A stretch of DNA of 64,000 bases from XN24 sp047921455 (GTDB lineage: Bacteria > Pseudomonadota > Gammaproteobacteria > Steroidobacterales > XN24), in contig JBLRWC010000010.1 of NCBI GenBank assembly GCA_047921455.1, forward strand, positions 13,785-77,784. Reading direction: 5' to 3'. Below, one piece after another: positions 53,201 to 62,256 of this stretch. Each line of letters starts with the position of its first letter. The stretch's first letter is position 1. Below the pieces are notes generated by a model. It saw only the letters and a program-made list of their open reading frames with translations. It made no database searches and had not been told where the DNA came from. Both the position numbers and the translations under genes were made by a program.

Positions 53201-56200
53201 CGCCAGCCCTGGAGAAACCCTGCGCTACCGCCTGGTCGTGGAGAACATGAGCGATGTGCCGATCAACGAGTTCAGCATTCGCGATGAACTCGACCGGCTG
53301 AACCAGCCGCCGGCATTCCAGGCCGGCACGTTGAACCTGGTGACCGTACCGGCCGGCGTTGATACCTCCGGCACCAATCCCGGCGGCGGCGCAAATGGCA
53401 CGGGGTTGCTCGAGCTGCGCAACCTGCAGCTGGCTGGCCGGGGCGACAGCGTGCTGATCGAATTCGATGTCGTGCTCGCGCCGATCCTCGCCAATGGCCG
53501 CGCGGTCCTCAACCAGTCCCAGATGCTGTTTGACGACACGGTCGTCGCGCTGAGCGACGATCCGAACGTCAGCGGGGACGGGGACCCGACGCGGATCCTG
53601 GTCGAGTCGGCGCCGGCCTTCGTGGTGCAGAAAACTTCTGCATACCTGGACGGCGATCCCGCCGTGCTGCTGGCCGGCGAGCGCCTGCGTTACACCATCA
53701 CGGTCAGGAACGTCGGCACGGACCACGCCAGCGATGCGACGCTGCGCGACGAAATACCAGCGAACACGCGTTATGTGCCTGGCAGCACGACGCTGAATGG
53801 TCTGCCTGTTCCGGACGCGCCGTCAGACAGCTCGCCGCTGAGCGACGGCATCCTGATATCCGCGCCGGCGGATCCGACGCCGGGCGTGCTGCGCGTCGAT
53901 GATTCGAACGCACCGGACAACATTGCGACCTTGACCTTCGACGTCGTGGTCGACGAGGACACTGTGGACGGCACAGTGATCTCCAACCAGGCCTTCGTCA
54001 GCGCCCCGGCGCACGGCGTGGCGGACCAGCCTTCGGACGATCCGCGCACGCCGATCGCCAACGACCCGACGCGCGACGTGGTGGGCAACGTGCCGGCGCT
54101 GCTCGCCGAGAAAACCGTCGAGTTGCTCATCGATGAAGGCTCGCCAGGCATCGTCGATCCGGGTGATGTGCTGCGCTATACCATCACGCTGTACAACTTC
54201 GGCAACGTGCCGGCGACCGGCGTGGTGCTGACCGACCCCGTGCCGCCCGACACCACCTATCGCGCGGACAGCCTGCACCTGAACGAGCTGCCGGTCGGCC
54301 AGCCGGACGGCGGCATCTCGCCGCTCATCGCCGGCATCGATATCAGCTCCGCTGACCTTATGCCGCCGCCGCCCGCCCCGGGCGCCGGCACCCTATCGCC
54401 CGGCGGTACGGCGTCGATCCGGTTTGATGTCCGGGTCAATGACGGCGTGTCGTCGGGCACCATCATCCGCAACCAGGCGGTGGTCTCGACGGAGGAATTG
54501 CCGGAACAGCTCACGGACGGCGACGGCAATCCGAATACCGGCCCACAGCCCACCGAGGTCGTGGTCGGAGACCGCCAGCAGCTGGCGATCACCAAGCAGG
54601 TGGCGGTGGTGGGTGGCGGCGCCGCCAACGCCGGCGCGACGCTCGAATACACGGTCGAGATTCGCAACATCGCCACCGTGCCGGCCTTCGACGTGACGAT
54701 CATCGATGACCTCGACGTGCCGATCCCCGGGCAACTCAGTTTCGTTTCCGGCTCTGCGAGCATGAATGGCTCCGCGGCCGGTATCAGTTTCTTAGGTTCC
54801 CAGCTGACGGCCGCGTATTCAGCTGTGTACGGCGCCTTGCCACCGGGGGGCATGGTCCAGCTGCGCTTCAGGGCGGTGCTCGATCCAGGCCTCGCGATCG
54901 GCACGACTGTGACCAATGTCGCCGTGGTCGAGTGGAACGCAGCCAGCCAGAGTGCGAGCGCGAGCGTGTCGCTTGACCTTGGCGGCACCCCGGGGGTCGG
55001 CGTACTCAACGGCGCCGCGTGGCACGATGCCAATTTCGATCGCATCCAGGATGGTGCGGAGCGGCCGCTCCAGGGCTGGAGCGTCGAGCTGTATCGCAAC
55101 GGGCAACGCATCCATTCCACGCTGACGGGGCCCGACGGCGCCTACCGGATCAGCGGTCTCGGACCGAACGACGCCACCAGCGACCGCTACGAGCTTCGCT
55201 TCCGGGCGCCGGATGCCGGCGCCGCCACGGCCAGCCTGGGCCAGGGCGACTCGCCGTTCACCAACGGACCGCAAACCATCGACGACATCGTCTTCGGTTC
55301 CGGCGGAAACCTGCAGAACCTCAACCTGCCCATCGATCCGAACGGCGTGGTCTACGACGCGATGTTGCGTGCGCCAATAGCCGGGGCCACCGTCACGCTA
55401 TTGCGGGCCGACAGCGGAGTGGCTCTGCCCGCAGCCTGCTTCGACGACCCGGTCCAGCAGAACCAGGTCACGCGCGGCGACGGGCACTACAAGTTCGATC
55501 TCAACTTCGCCGATCCGGGCTGCGCCACCGGCGGGGAGTTCCTCATCAGCGTCGTCCCGCCGGGCTCAGGGTATGTCGCCGGGCCGTCCGAGATCATGCC
55601 GCCGAATGGCGGCAATCCCGGCGTATTCGTGGTGCCGTCCTGTCCGGGTGGTCCCGATGATGCGGTCCCGGCCACCCCGGCGCATTGCGAAGCCCAGGTG
55701 TCCGAGTTCGCGCCGCCGGTTTCCGTACCGGCGCGAACCGCGGGCACGCGTTATTTTCTGCACCTGGTGCTCGATCCGAGTCAGCCGCCCGGGTCGAGCC
55801 AGCTGTTCAACAACCACGTCCCGATCGATCCCGAACTCGATGGCGCGGTCACCATCACCAAGTCCACTCCAGCGCGCCAAGTCAGCCGCGGCGAGCTTGT
55901 GCCGTACGTCATCACGGTCAATAACGTACTGGGCGTCGATTTGCTGGATCTCTCGGTCATCGACCGGTATCCGGCCGGGTTCCGCTACGTCGAGGGCTCC
56001 GCGCGCATCGATGGCGTGCCGACGGAGCCGCAGAGCGCCGGCCGCGAGCTCACCTGGAGCGGGCTAGGCATCAGCACATCCGGCACCCGCACGATCGTGC
56101 TGCTGCTGGCCGTCGGCGCTGGTGTCGGCGAAGGCGAATTCGTGAATCGCGCCCAGGCCGTGCACAGCCTGACCAGGCAGCCTCTCTCCGGCGAGGCGAC

Positions 56201-56858
56201 GGCGACCGTGCGCGTCGTGCCGGACCCGACCTTCGATTGCACCGACGTGCTCGGCAAAGTCTTCGATGACCGGAACCGCAATGGCGTGCAGGACCCCGGC
56301 GAACCGGGCCTGCCCGGCGTGCGGCTGGTGACCGCCCGCGGCCTCGTGGCGGTTACCGATGCGCATGGCCGTTTCCACATCACCTGTGCGGTGACGCCAC
56401 GGGAAGGCCGGGGCAGCAACTTCGTTCTGAAGCTCGATGACCGCAGCCTGCCCACCGGCTATCGCATGTCCACCGACCAGGTCATGGTCGAACGGGCGAC
56501 CCGAGGCAAGGCACTGCGCTTCAACTTCGGCGCGTCGATCCATCGCGTGGTTGCGCTGGACATCGCGGACGCCGTGTTTGTCCCCGGCACGACCACTATC
56601 CGCCACCACTGGCGCTCGCGATTTGCCTTGCTCCTGGACGAACTCAGGAAAGCCCCTGCGGTATTGCGGCTGTCGTACCTCGCGGACGTCGAGGACCCGC
56701 AACTGGTGGAGCGCCGGCTCCAGCTGGTAAGGCAGGAAATACTCGACGCATGGACGGCGCAGGACTGCTGTTATGAGTTGACGGTCGAGCAGGAAGTCTT
56801 CTGGCGGCGCGGCGCACCGCCAGCCAGGACGGTCGGCTCGAAGGGGCGCGGCCAATGA
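50262..56858 (+). CDS. Giant secreted DUF11-repeat surface protein with OmpA-like C-terminus
   Basis: A 2198-residue protein directly behind riboswitch B. The signal peptide (IRLFAAALLLLAAAPALAL, cut near LNCSD) is followed by a conserved N-terminal domain with SNFPASNPLITNFSF and WFVNGSSSKIKQQCQN. About nine DUF11/isopeptide-type beta-sandwich repeats follow (near bases 51148, 51684, 52168, 52605, 53143, 53609, 54086, 54571 and 55849), with SdrD B-like segments (HDANFDRIQDGAERPLQGW and FDDRNRNGVQDPGEPGLPG). The C-terminal 110 residues resemble an OmpA-like domain (FVPGTTTIRHHWRSRFALLL). It looks like a surface adhesin or fibre subunit; the family is widespread in gammaproteobacteria but, as far as I know, uncharacterised. 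It overlaps the next gene by 4 bp. Confidence 0.88.
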   Translation: MTRSRAVNMNAGKRWMGIRLFAAALLLLAAAPALALNCSDAPYFGVIDGNVHPAPPSQVQIDTTCRISNFPASNPLITNFSFLTQPGQTQDRWLVIFDNVVHLGNMSCNATHEHKIWFVNGSSSKIKQQCQNLLIPVEKIEKQNPAGQTTAVIGTPFTYRLVIPVLFDPATDSVINFSGSPNDLHGLRIWDDLNDTGADLTYLEHQAYWLNSGVEVPHSFSNAGGLLTFVIDEPVIPAESQFVIDITVVLGASPVNTVGTQFVNTAKWEFGRLIEGVFYEPLPGEWGVSPPMTIVGPDLAMTKTGPATMNLGELGEFVLDIQNIGNSTAWEPRILDRFPDGVAGGMCDFTPEVLSAQVFAPDGVTPVAGKGPLQEGTDYVLGYSAAPSCELSLEFLTPASAIGAGERLLIRYRTKLDAGTQDGISLTNVAGAVEWFHIDAGGTFRQSFPRTLTDGTVGVLDHEDAHTVTVALSGLFYEKTVANLSTGVNPTSTARPGDVLRYTLRLRTLDDALNGLRFRDDLGALNTLPAFVPGSLALVSVPPGADTANTNPNGGTNGAGLLDIRNLDLPAGGEVVVQFDITVLTTLSDGDVVTNQAQLFHEGAELMVSDDPNVNGPADPNVAGDEDPTRVLIETEPAAPLQKLNTRDTAAIGEHFSYQITVPSMPHSAPLSDVRIIDDLATSAADLGFVSVTKISGSGAWTPVNTGTSTRLVIEDPVSGIDIPAGEQVVVEVTVQLLDTSVNVAGLEFTNTASYTYNLRKNDATTARLGEAGTSGPMTIVEPELTLEKNGPVRLILDGPPGTFRLNVHNTGDSPAYALTLTDLLPSTPQGGTCDAAPVDVSARLFLADGVTPVAPALTAGTDFSVTFAGVPACVFTIRMLTAAAAIGPDQRLIVSYRVALDAGTEQDATLTNIAGATRWFSVAGGAASNQSREYTRTLTNGTIGVLDHEDAHTVTGGAPMVRFEKSVANLSRGEDPGTVASPGETLRYRLVVENMSDVPINEFSIRDELDRLNQPPAFQAGTLNLVTVPAGVDTSGTNPGGGANGTGLLELRNLQLAGRGDSVLIEFDVVLAPILANGRAVLNQSQMLFDDTVVALSDDPNVSGDGDPTRILVESAPAFVVQKTSAYLDGDPAVLLAGERLRYTITVRNVGTDHASDATLRDEIPANTRYVPGSTTLNGLPVPDAPSDSSPLSDGILISAPADPTPGVLRVDDSNAPDNIATLTFDVVVDEDTVDGTVISNQAFVSAPAHGVADQPSDDPRTPIANDPTRDVVGNVPALLAEKTVELLIDEGSPGIVDPGDVLRYTITLYNFGNVPATGVVLTDPVPPDTTYRADSLHLNELPVGQPDGGISPLIAGIDISSADLMPPPPAPGAGTLSPGGTASIRFDVRVNDGVSSGTIIRNQAVVSTEELPEQLTDGDGNPNTGPQPTEVVVGDRQQLAITKQVAVVGGGAANAGATLEYTVEIRNIATVPAFDVTIIDDLDVPIPGQLSFVSGSASMNGSAAGISFLGSQLTAAYSAVYGALPPGGMVQLRFRAVLDPGLAIGTTVTNVAVVEWNAASQSASASVSLDLGGTPGVGVLNGAAWHDANFDRIQDGAERPLQGWSVELYRNGQRIHSTLTGPDGAYRISGLGPNDATSDRYELRFRAPDAGAATASLGQGDSPFTNGPQTIDDIVFGSGGNLQNLNLPIDPNGVVYDAMLRAPIAGATVTLLRADSGVALPAACFDDPVQQNQVTRGDGHYKFDLNFADPGCATGGEFLISVVPPGSGYVAGPSEIMPPNGGNPGVFVVPSCPGGPDDAVPATPAHCEAQVSEFAPPVSVPARTAGTRYFLHLVLDPSQPPGSSQLFNNHVPIDPELDGAVTITKSTPARQVSRGELVPYVITVNNVLGVDLLDLSVIDRYPAGFRYVEGSARIDGVPTEPQSAGRELTWSGLGISTSGTRTIVLLLAVGAGVGEGEFVNRAQAVHSLTRQPLSGEATATVRVVPDPTFDCTDVLGKVFDDRNRNGVQDPGEPGLPGVRLVTARGLVAVTDAHGRFHITCAVTPREGRGSNFVLKLDDRSLPTGYRMSTDQVMVERATRGKALRFNFGASIHRVVALDIADAVFVPGTTTIRHHWRSRFALLLDELRKAPAVLRLSYLADVEDPQLVERRLQLVRQEILDAWTAQDCCYELTVEQEVFWRRGAPPARTVGSKGRGQ
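50730..53620 (+). repeat. Internal tandem duplication inside the DUF11 gene
   Basis: Two consecutive segments of about 1.4 kb, 50730-52175 and 52227-53620, have the same order of motifs: FTYRL/FSYQI, MTIVGPDLAMTKTGP/MTIVEPELTLEKNGP, GVLDHEDAHTV in both, EKTVANLS/EKSVANLS and DDPNV-DPTRVLIE/DDPNV-DPTRILVE. They encode about 475 residues each and diverge at many codons, so the duplication is old. Confidence 0.8.
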
Positions 56859-59800
56859 GCGCGCTCCGTGCCCGGTTCTGCCTGCTGCTGCTTTTCATCG
56901 TGACCGCGGCGCCCGCATCCGCGTCGTCGTGGTACCGCCTGGACGGATTGCAAGTCCCCGAGTTCGGCGAGCCGGCGCGCGGCCAGGCCGTGGAACGGCA
57001 CCTGCCCGGCGACCTCGATTTCCGGCAATGGGTACAGGATCCGGATCTTGCGCCGCCAGTCGGCGACCGGCTGGAAACCCGCGCGGTGGTCGTCGAGGAA
57101 ATCGAAATCGTTAAACTGGCGAACCTTGTTCCGCCCGTCCGTTTCGACTCGGGCGTCGTCGATGTCCCGCCCGGTTACGTTGACGAGCTGCGGGTGATTC
57201 TCGAGGGCATGCGGGATCGGCGTAACGTGCGCTTGCATCTCGTCGGCCATGCGGACGACCAGCCGTTGTCGGCGGCCCTCGCACAGATCTACGGCGACAA
57301 CGCCGGACTATCGCGCGAACGCGCCGGCGAGGTGGCGGAGTTTTTCCAGGCCGCACTCGGGCTGCCGCCGGAATCGATCTCGTACGAATGGGCGGGAGAT
57401 ACGCGGCCCATTGCACCGAACACCAGCCCGCAGGGGCGAGCACTCAATCGCCGCGTCGAGGTGGAAGTCTGGTACGACGAGCCCCGTGAATCGCTGGCGG
57501 AGCGGGAAGTGCTGGTCACCGAAGAAATCAAGCGGGTCAAGGTTTGCCGCGTAGAAACGGTCTGCAAACTGCGTTACCAGGAAGGTCATTCACGCCGCGC
57601 CCGCGTCCGCAACCTGGTGGCGCCGCTGCACTGGAACGAGGAATCAGGCGCCATCCCGCCGGAGTTTGTCGCACAGATCCGCCAGACCCTGCACAACCTG
57701 CGGGACCGGCAGAACGTGCTGGTGCGCTTCGTCGGCCATACGGATGACGAGCCGCTCATGGGCCGCGATGCGCGTATCTACGGCAACCACCTCGCGTTGT
57801 CGCGGGCGCGGGCCCTGCGGGTGGCGCTGGCAGTGCGGGATGCCCTGGGGAACACTGGCTTTGCGGTTGATAGCGATGGCCGCGGCGCAAGCATGCCGCT
57901 GGCTTCGAATGACATGGCCCAGGGGCGGGCGCTGAACCGGCGGGTCGAGGTCGAGTTCTGGTATGACGACCCGTTGCAGGAGTTGTCCGACGAGCCGCAG
58001 TTGTGCCCGGAGGATGCGGGCGCTGAATTGGTGGCGAGAGTCTACGACCCGCCGTGGGGACGGATTACCCCGCTGGACCTGGTCCAGGGCACTGCCGTCA
58101 TTCCGCCCGGTTACGCGGACACCTTGCGCCGCGCCCTGGCGGACGTCGCGGATCGCAGCAATCCGCGGCTCCGCTTCGTCGGCTATACCGGCAATCAGCG
58201 CCTCGACCGCCGCACGGCGATCGCCTATGGCGACGACATCGGCTTGTCGGCGGCCCGCGCGCGCCGGGCCATGGAGGCCCTCGGCGCCGAGCTCGGCCTG
58301 GACGCCGGCCAGATGGAGCACGAAGGGCGCGGTTACGTGCATTCGGACGACGTGGTACACGCCGGGTTCATCCAGGAAGAGAACTCGTACGTGGCGGTCC
58401 AGGTCGTGTATGACGAACTCGCGATGCTCGACGATTACGAAGGCGTGGACATCACCCGTATCACGCGCGAGCTCGAGCTCCGCAATGCCTTCGGGCTCAA
58501 CCTGATGCGCATCACCGTCGACGGCGAGCCGATCGACGACCCCGGCCGGAGTTCGGCGGATGTGCAGCGTTGCACGGACGTGGCGCTGGATCGCGCCGAC
58601 CTGCAGTTCCGCTTCGACGACCTCGATGCAAGCCCACGGCTGTCGGTCACTGCGCAAGCCTGGCCAGTAGTGGTGCGTGACGGCCTTGCGCCCGCGGGCG
58701 CAGCGGAGGGCGCGGGGCCAGTGCCGCCAGTCCGATTCAGAATGTATTCCAATTACGCCAGCTATATCGAGCGAGCGGAAATCAGGATCTTTGAGCGCGC
58801 CCAATCGTTGCAAGCCACCCCACTGGCCGTGGTGCGCGTCGATCGTGACGGCTACGCCGAATGGGTGGTGGACGAGGGGACCTTCCCGGCTCCGGCGCGC
58901 GAGCTGAAATACCTGTTGCGGGTCTACGATGAGCGCGGCGACTTCGACGAAACCGCGCCGCAGGCGCTATGGAAGATTTACGAACGCGCTGATGGCGAAG
59001 ACGCTGGCGAAGATAGCGGCGAAGCTGCCGGCGAAGTAGCTGGGCTCGACCGGCAACCCGACCCACTGTTGGGTGGCTACGGCGAGAGCGCGCTGGCCGT
59101 GCGTAATATCCGCCTCGGTAGCGGTACCGTGAAGGTAAGCGGTGCGGGGATCCCGCCCGGTCGGACAGTCTGGGTCGCGGGCCGGCCGGTGCCCGTCGAC
59201 GCGCAGGGTAACTTCATCGCCGAAGAGATCCTGCCGGCGGGACTGCACACCGTCGAAGTCGCCGTGCTCGACGATGCCGGTAACGGCGAGTTGTTTCTCC
59301 GCGACCTGGAATTGAAGCGCAGTGACTGGTTCTATCTTGGCATCGCCGACGTCACGTTTTCGAGCAACACGACCGGCGCGTCCTTCCGACAATTGCAGGG
59401 CGAGAATGCGCCCTTCGCCCAGGACAGCTCAGCAGACGGTCGGCTGGCTTTCTACGTGTCGGGAAAATTCAGCGAGGACGTGAAGCTGACCGCCAGCGCG
59501 GACACGCGCGAAGAGCCACTCGGCGACCTGTTCAGCAATTTCATGAACAAGTCGCCCGACGCGCTGTTCCGGCGCATCGACCCGGATTACTACTACCCGA
59601 CGTTCGGGGACGACGGGACGGTCGAGGAAACGGCGCCCACCATGGGCAAGTTCTACGTGCGCCTAAGCCAGCACGAAAATCACGCGCTGTGGGGTAATTT
59701 CAAGGTCGGCTACATGGATAACGAGCTGGCCCAGGTCGACCGCGGGCTCTATGGCGGCAACCTGCGCTACCAGTCGCAGGACGTCACCAGTTTCGGCGAA

Positions 59801-62008
59801 CAGCGCCTGGCCCTGGACGGCTTCGCCGCCGAGCCCGGCACGGTGGCGAGCCGGGACGAATTTCGCGGCACCGGCGGTTCGCTGTATTTCCTGCGGCGGC
59901 AGGACATCCTGGTCGGATCAGAGCGCGTGCGCATCGAGGTGCGCGACAAGGACTCCGGCATGGTCACAGGCGTCATCAATCTCCGCCCCTCGCTCGACTA
60001 CGACATCGATCATCTGCAGGGCCGGATCCTGCTGTCCGAGCCGCTCTCCTCGATCGTCGACGACCGGTTGCTGGTGCGTACCGGCGGGCTGAGCGGTGAC
60101 GAAGCCTGGCTGGTGGCACGTTACGAGTACACGCCCGGATTCGACGATCTCAGCGCACTGGCAGTGGGCGGCCAGGGTCATTACTGGTTCAAAGACTTCC
60201 TCAAGCTCGGCATCACCACCAGCACCAGCGAGGAGGGTGACACCGACAGCAGCCTGCATGCCGCGGACCTGACCTTGCGAAAGAGCACGGATTCGTGGCT
60301 CAAGCTGCAGGCCGGTCGCAGCGAGGGACTCGTGTCCAGCTCGCTGCAATCCATTGACGGCGGCTTCGAATTCCGCGGCACCGAAGACCCGGGCCTCCAG
60401 GAGGCTGACGCGGGCGCCTATCGCGCGGATCTCAGCATCGGGATCGGCGATTTCATCGAGGGCGGCAACGGCCGCATCACCCTGTACACGCAGACGCTTG
60501 ATGCAGGCTACTCCGCACCGGGCCTTACGACGCTCACGGACACCCGGTTTTTCGGCGGCACCTTCCGCATGCCGGTCACCGATCGGCTGGATGTGAACGC
60601 CAAGTCCGACCGCCGTGACCAGAAGGACGGCCTGGAAACCTCCGCCCACGAAGTCAACGTCGGCTACCGGGCGAGCGAGCACTGGAGCATGAGCGCCGGG
60701 GTCAGGAACGACCAGCGCAAGGACCGGTCGCCGCTTGTGCCGATCACCCAGGACGAGGGTGATCGCACCGACGCCGTGGTGCAGGTCGCTTACGATTCCA
60801 GGGCGCACTGGAGCAGTTATGGTTTCGTGCAGGACACGGTGACGAGCAGCGGCGGACGGGAGAACAACGGCCGGATCGGCTTCGGCGGCGCCTATCGTTT
60901 CAGCGAGCGCTTGAAGGTCGAGGGAGAAGCCTCGGACGGGGACCTGGGCCTTGGCGGGCGTCTCGGCACGACCTGGATGTATTCGGAACGCACCAACCTC
61001 TATTTCAACTACGCGCTCGAGAATGAGCGTGCGTACGACGGGGTCAGCACCCGCCGCGGCAATCTCGTGTCGGGCGCGCGGTCGCGACTGTCAGACGCTA
61101 CCAGCGTGTATCTCGAGGAGCGCTACCAGCACTCGGATTCCATGACCGGGCTGACGCATGCAACCGGGGTCACCCTGTCGCCATCGGAACGCTGGAACAT
61201 CGGCGCGAACGCGGATCTTGGCACGCTGAAGGATCGCCAGACCGGTGCCGAAACCAAGCGTCACGCAGGCGGCGTGCGCGCCGGGTACAGCTTCGAGTCC
61301 CTGCAGCTTTCGAGCGGCGTCGAATACCGCTCCGACGAGACCGAGCAGCTCGACGGGACGAGCTCGGACCGCACCACCTGGTTGTTCAGGAACAGCCTCC
61401 GGTACCAGGTTTCGCCCGACTGGCGAATTGTCGGCCGACTGAACCACGCGGACAGCACCAGCTCGCTCGGCCAGTTTTTCGATGGCGGATACACGGAAGC
61501 CGTGTTCGGCTATGCCTATCGCCCGGCCAGGCATGACCGGCTCAACGTGCTTGCCAAGTACACGTACTTCTACAACGTTCCCACCACCGACCAGCTGACC
61601 GTGCAGCACACGCCCGCCTACTTCGTGCAGAAAAGCCATATTGCTGCGCTGGACGTGATGTATGACCTGACCGCGAAGTTTTCAGTCGGCGGCAAGTACG
61701 CGTACCGGCTGGGCCAGGTCAGCCTGGACCGCGAAGATCGCGAGTTCTTTGACAACAGTGCGCACTTGTACGTTCTGCGCACCGACTGGCGGCTCGGCGA
61801 GGGATGGGAAGTGCTCATCGAGGGGCGCCTGCTCGACATGCCCGATCTCGACGAGCATCGTGGTGGCGCGCTGGTCGGGCTCTACAAGCGGCTTGGCCGT
61901 AATTTCAAGCTCGGCGCGGGTTATAACTTTACCGAGTTCTCCGACGACCTGACCGACCTGAATTTCACGCACAAGGGCGTGTTCATCAACGTGGTCGGCG
62001 TGCTTTGA
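56855..62008 (+). CDS. Outer-membrane beta-barrel protein with three OmpA-like domains
   Basis: A 1717-residue protein with signal peptide (RARFCLLLLFIVTAAPASAS). Three OmpA-like peptidoglycan-binding units lie at about residues 95-205, 255-370 and 405-520, seen from VGHADDQP, GHTDDEPL and GYTGNQRL and from LSRERAGEVAEFF, LSRARALRVALAV and LSAARARRAMEAL. A linker with immunoglobulin-like strands follows, then about 850 residues of alternating beta strands that end with LGAGYNFTEFSDDLTDLNF and a C-terminal hydrophobic residue pattern (KGVFINVVGVL) typical of outer-membrane barrels. Coupled by ATGA to the DUF11 protein, it is the best candidate for its outer-membrane exporter or anchor. Three OmpA domains on one barrel is unusual. 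Confidence 0.85.
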   Translation: MSALRARFCLLLLFIVTAAPASASSWYRLDGLQVPEFGEPARGQAVERHLPGDLDFRQWVQDPDLAPPVGDRLETRAVVVEEIEIVKLANLVPPVRFDSGVVDVPPGYVDELRVILEGMRDRRNVRLHLVGHADDQPLSAALAQIYGDNAGLSRERAGEVAEFFQAALGLPPESISYEWAGDTRPIAPNTSPQGRALNRRVEVEVWYDEPRESLAEREVLVTEEIKRVKVCRVETVCKLRYQEGHSRRARVRNLVAPLHWNEESGAIPPEFVAQIRQTLHNLRDRQNVLVRFVGHTDDEPLMGRDARIYGNHLALSRARALRVALAVRDALGNTGFAVDSDGRGASMPLASNDMAQGRALNRRVEVEFWYDDPLQELSDEPQLCPEDAGAELVARVYDPPWGRITPLDLVQGTAVIPPGYADTLRRALADVADRSNPRLRFVGYTGNQRLDRRTAIAYGDDIGLSAARARRAMEALGAELGLDAGQMEHEGRGYVHSDDVVHAGFIQEENSYVAVQVVYDELAMLDDYEGVDITRITRELELRNAFGLNLMRITVDGEPIDDPGRSSADVQRCTDVALDRADLQFRFDDLDASPRLSVTAQAWPVVVRDGLAPAGAAEGAGPVPPVRFRMYSNYASYIERAEIRIFERAQSLQATPLAVVRVDRDGYAEWVVDEGTFPAPARELKYLLRVYDERGDFDETAPQALWKIYERADGEDAGEDSGEAAGEVAGLDRQPDPLLGGYGESALAVRNIRLGSGTVKVSGAGIPPGRTVWVAGRPVPVDAQGNFIAEEILPAGLHTVEVAVLDDAGNGELFLRDLELKRSDWFYLGIADVTFSSNTTGASFRQLQGENAPFAQDSSADGRLAFYVSGKFSEDVKLTASADTREEPLGDLFSNFMNKSPDALFRRIDPDYYYPTFGDDGTVEETAPTMGKFYVRLSQHENHALWGNFKVGYMDNELAQVDRGLYGGNLRYQSQDVTSFGEQRLALDGFAAEPGTVASRDEFRGTGGSLYFLRRQDILVGSERVRIEVRDKDSGMVTGVINLRPSLDYDIDHLQGRILLSEPLSSIVDDRLLVRTGGLSGDEAWLVARYEYTPGFDDLSALAVGGQGHYWFKDFLKLGITTSTSEEGDTDSSLHAADLTLRKSTDSWLKLQAGRSEGLVSSSLQSIDGGFEFRGTEDPGLQEADAGAYRADLSIGIGDFIEGGNGRITLYTQTLDAGYSAPGLTTLTDTRFFGGTFRMPVTDRLDVNAKSDRRDQKDGLETSAHEVNVGYRASEHWSMSAGVRNDQRKDRSPLVPITQDEGDRTDAVVQVAYDSRAHWSSYGFVQDTVTSSGGRENNGRIGFGGAYRFSERLKVEGEASDGDLGLGGRLGTTWMYSERTNLYFNYALENERAYDGVSTRRGNLVSGARSRLSDATSVYLEERYQHSDSMTGLTHATGVTLSPSERWNIGANADLGTLKDRQTGAETKRHAGGVRAGYSFESLQLSSGVEYRSDETEQLDGTSSDRTTWLFRNSLRYQVSPDWRIVGRLNHADSTSSLGQFFDGGYTEAVFGYAYRPARHDRLNVLAKYTYFYNVPTTDQLTVQHTPAYFVQKSHIAALDVMYDLTAKFSVGGKYAYRLGQVSLDREDREFFDNSAHLYVLRTDWRLGEGWEVLIEGRLLDMPDLDEHRGGALVGLYKRLGRNFKLGAGYNFTEFSDDLTDLNFTHKGVFINVVGVL

Positions 62009-62200
62009 TCACTGGCTGAAAGCCCATTGGCCCACCAAGTAGCCGCCAGCACCTGTAAAAATGATGGCGCTGCGCTAAGCCAGCAGCCTGTGTAACCCCG
62101 GCGGCTGCGACAGCAGATCCCCCAGCAGCAGCCGACCGCCAGCTATCGGGAAGAAGCCTGCGTAAGTTATGGCAGCAGACCAGAGGATCGCACGAGGCTA
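62009..62200. other. Intergenic stretch without recognised gene
   Basis: Between the barrel gene and the blaI promoter. A few short repeats of CAGCAG/CAGCCG occur (TAAGCCAGCAGCCTGTG, CAGCAGATCCCCCAGCAGCAG), but no gene, tRNA or convincing terminator is visible. Confidence 0.5.
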
Positions 62201-62252
62201 TTGACATTAACGATTACACGCGTAATCTGTCTGTCTGTTTACGGGTGTAATC
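62201..62252 (+). promoter_or_regulatory. blaI promoter with two BlaI/MecI-like operators
   Basis: A perfect -35 TTGACA (62201-62206) and -10 TAATCT (62223-62228), 16 bp apart, lie just before the blaI start. Two dyads overlap or flank the -10: GATTAC-ACGC-GTAATC (62212-62227) and TTTAC-GGGT-GTAAT (62238-62251). The TAC/GTA half-sites fit BlaI/MecI operators, so the operon is probably auto-repressed. Confidence 0.75.
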
Positions 62253-62256
62253 AAAA

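Noticed and set aside
40160..62008. Prophage or integrative element origin of the accessory region
   Set aside because: No integrase, transposase, att repeats or tRNA at the borders, and GC content looks like that of the flanks by eye.
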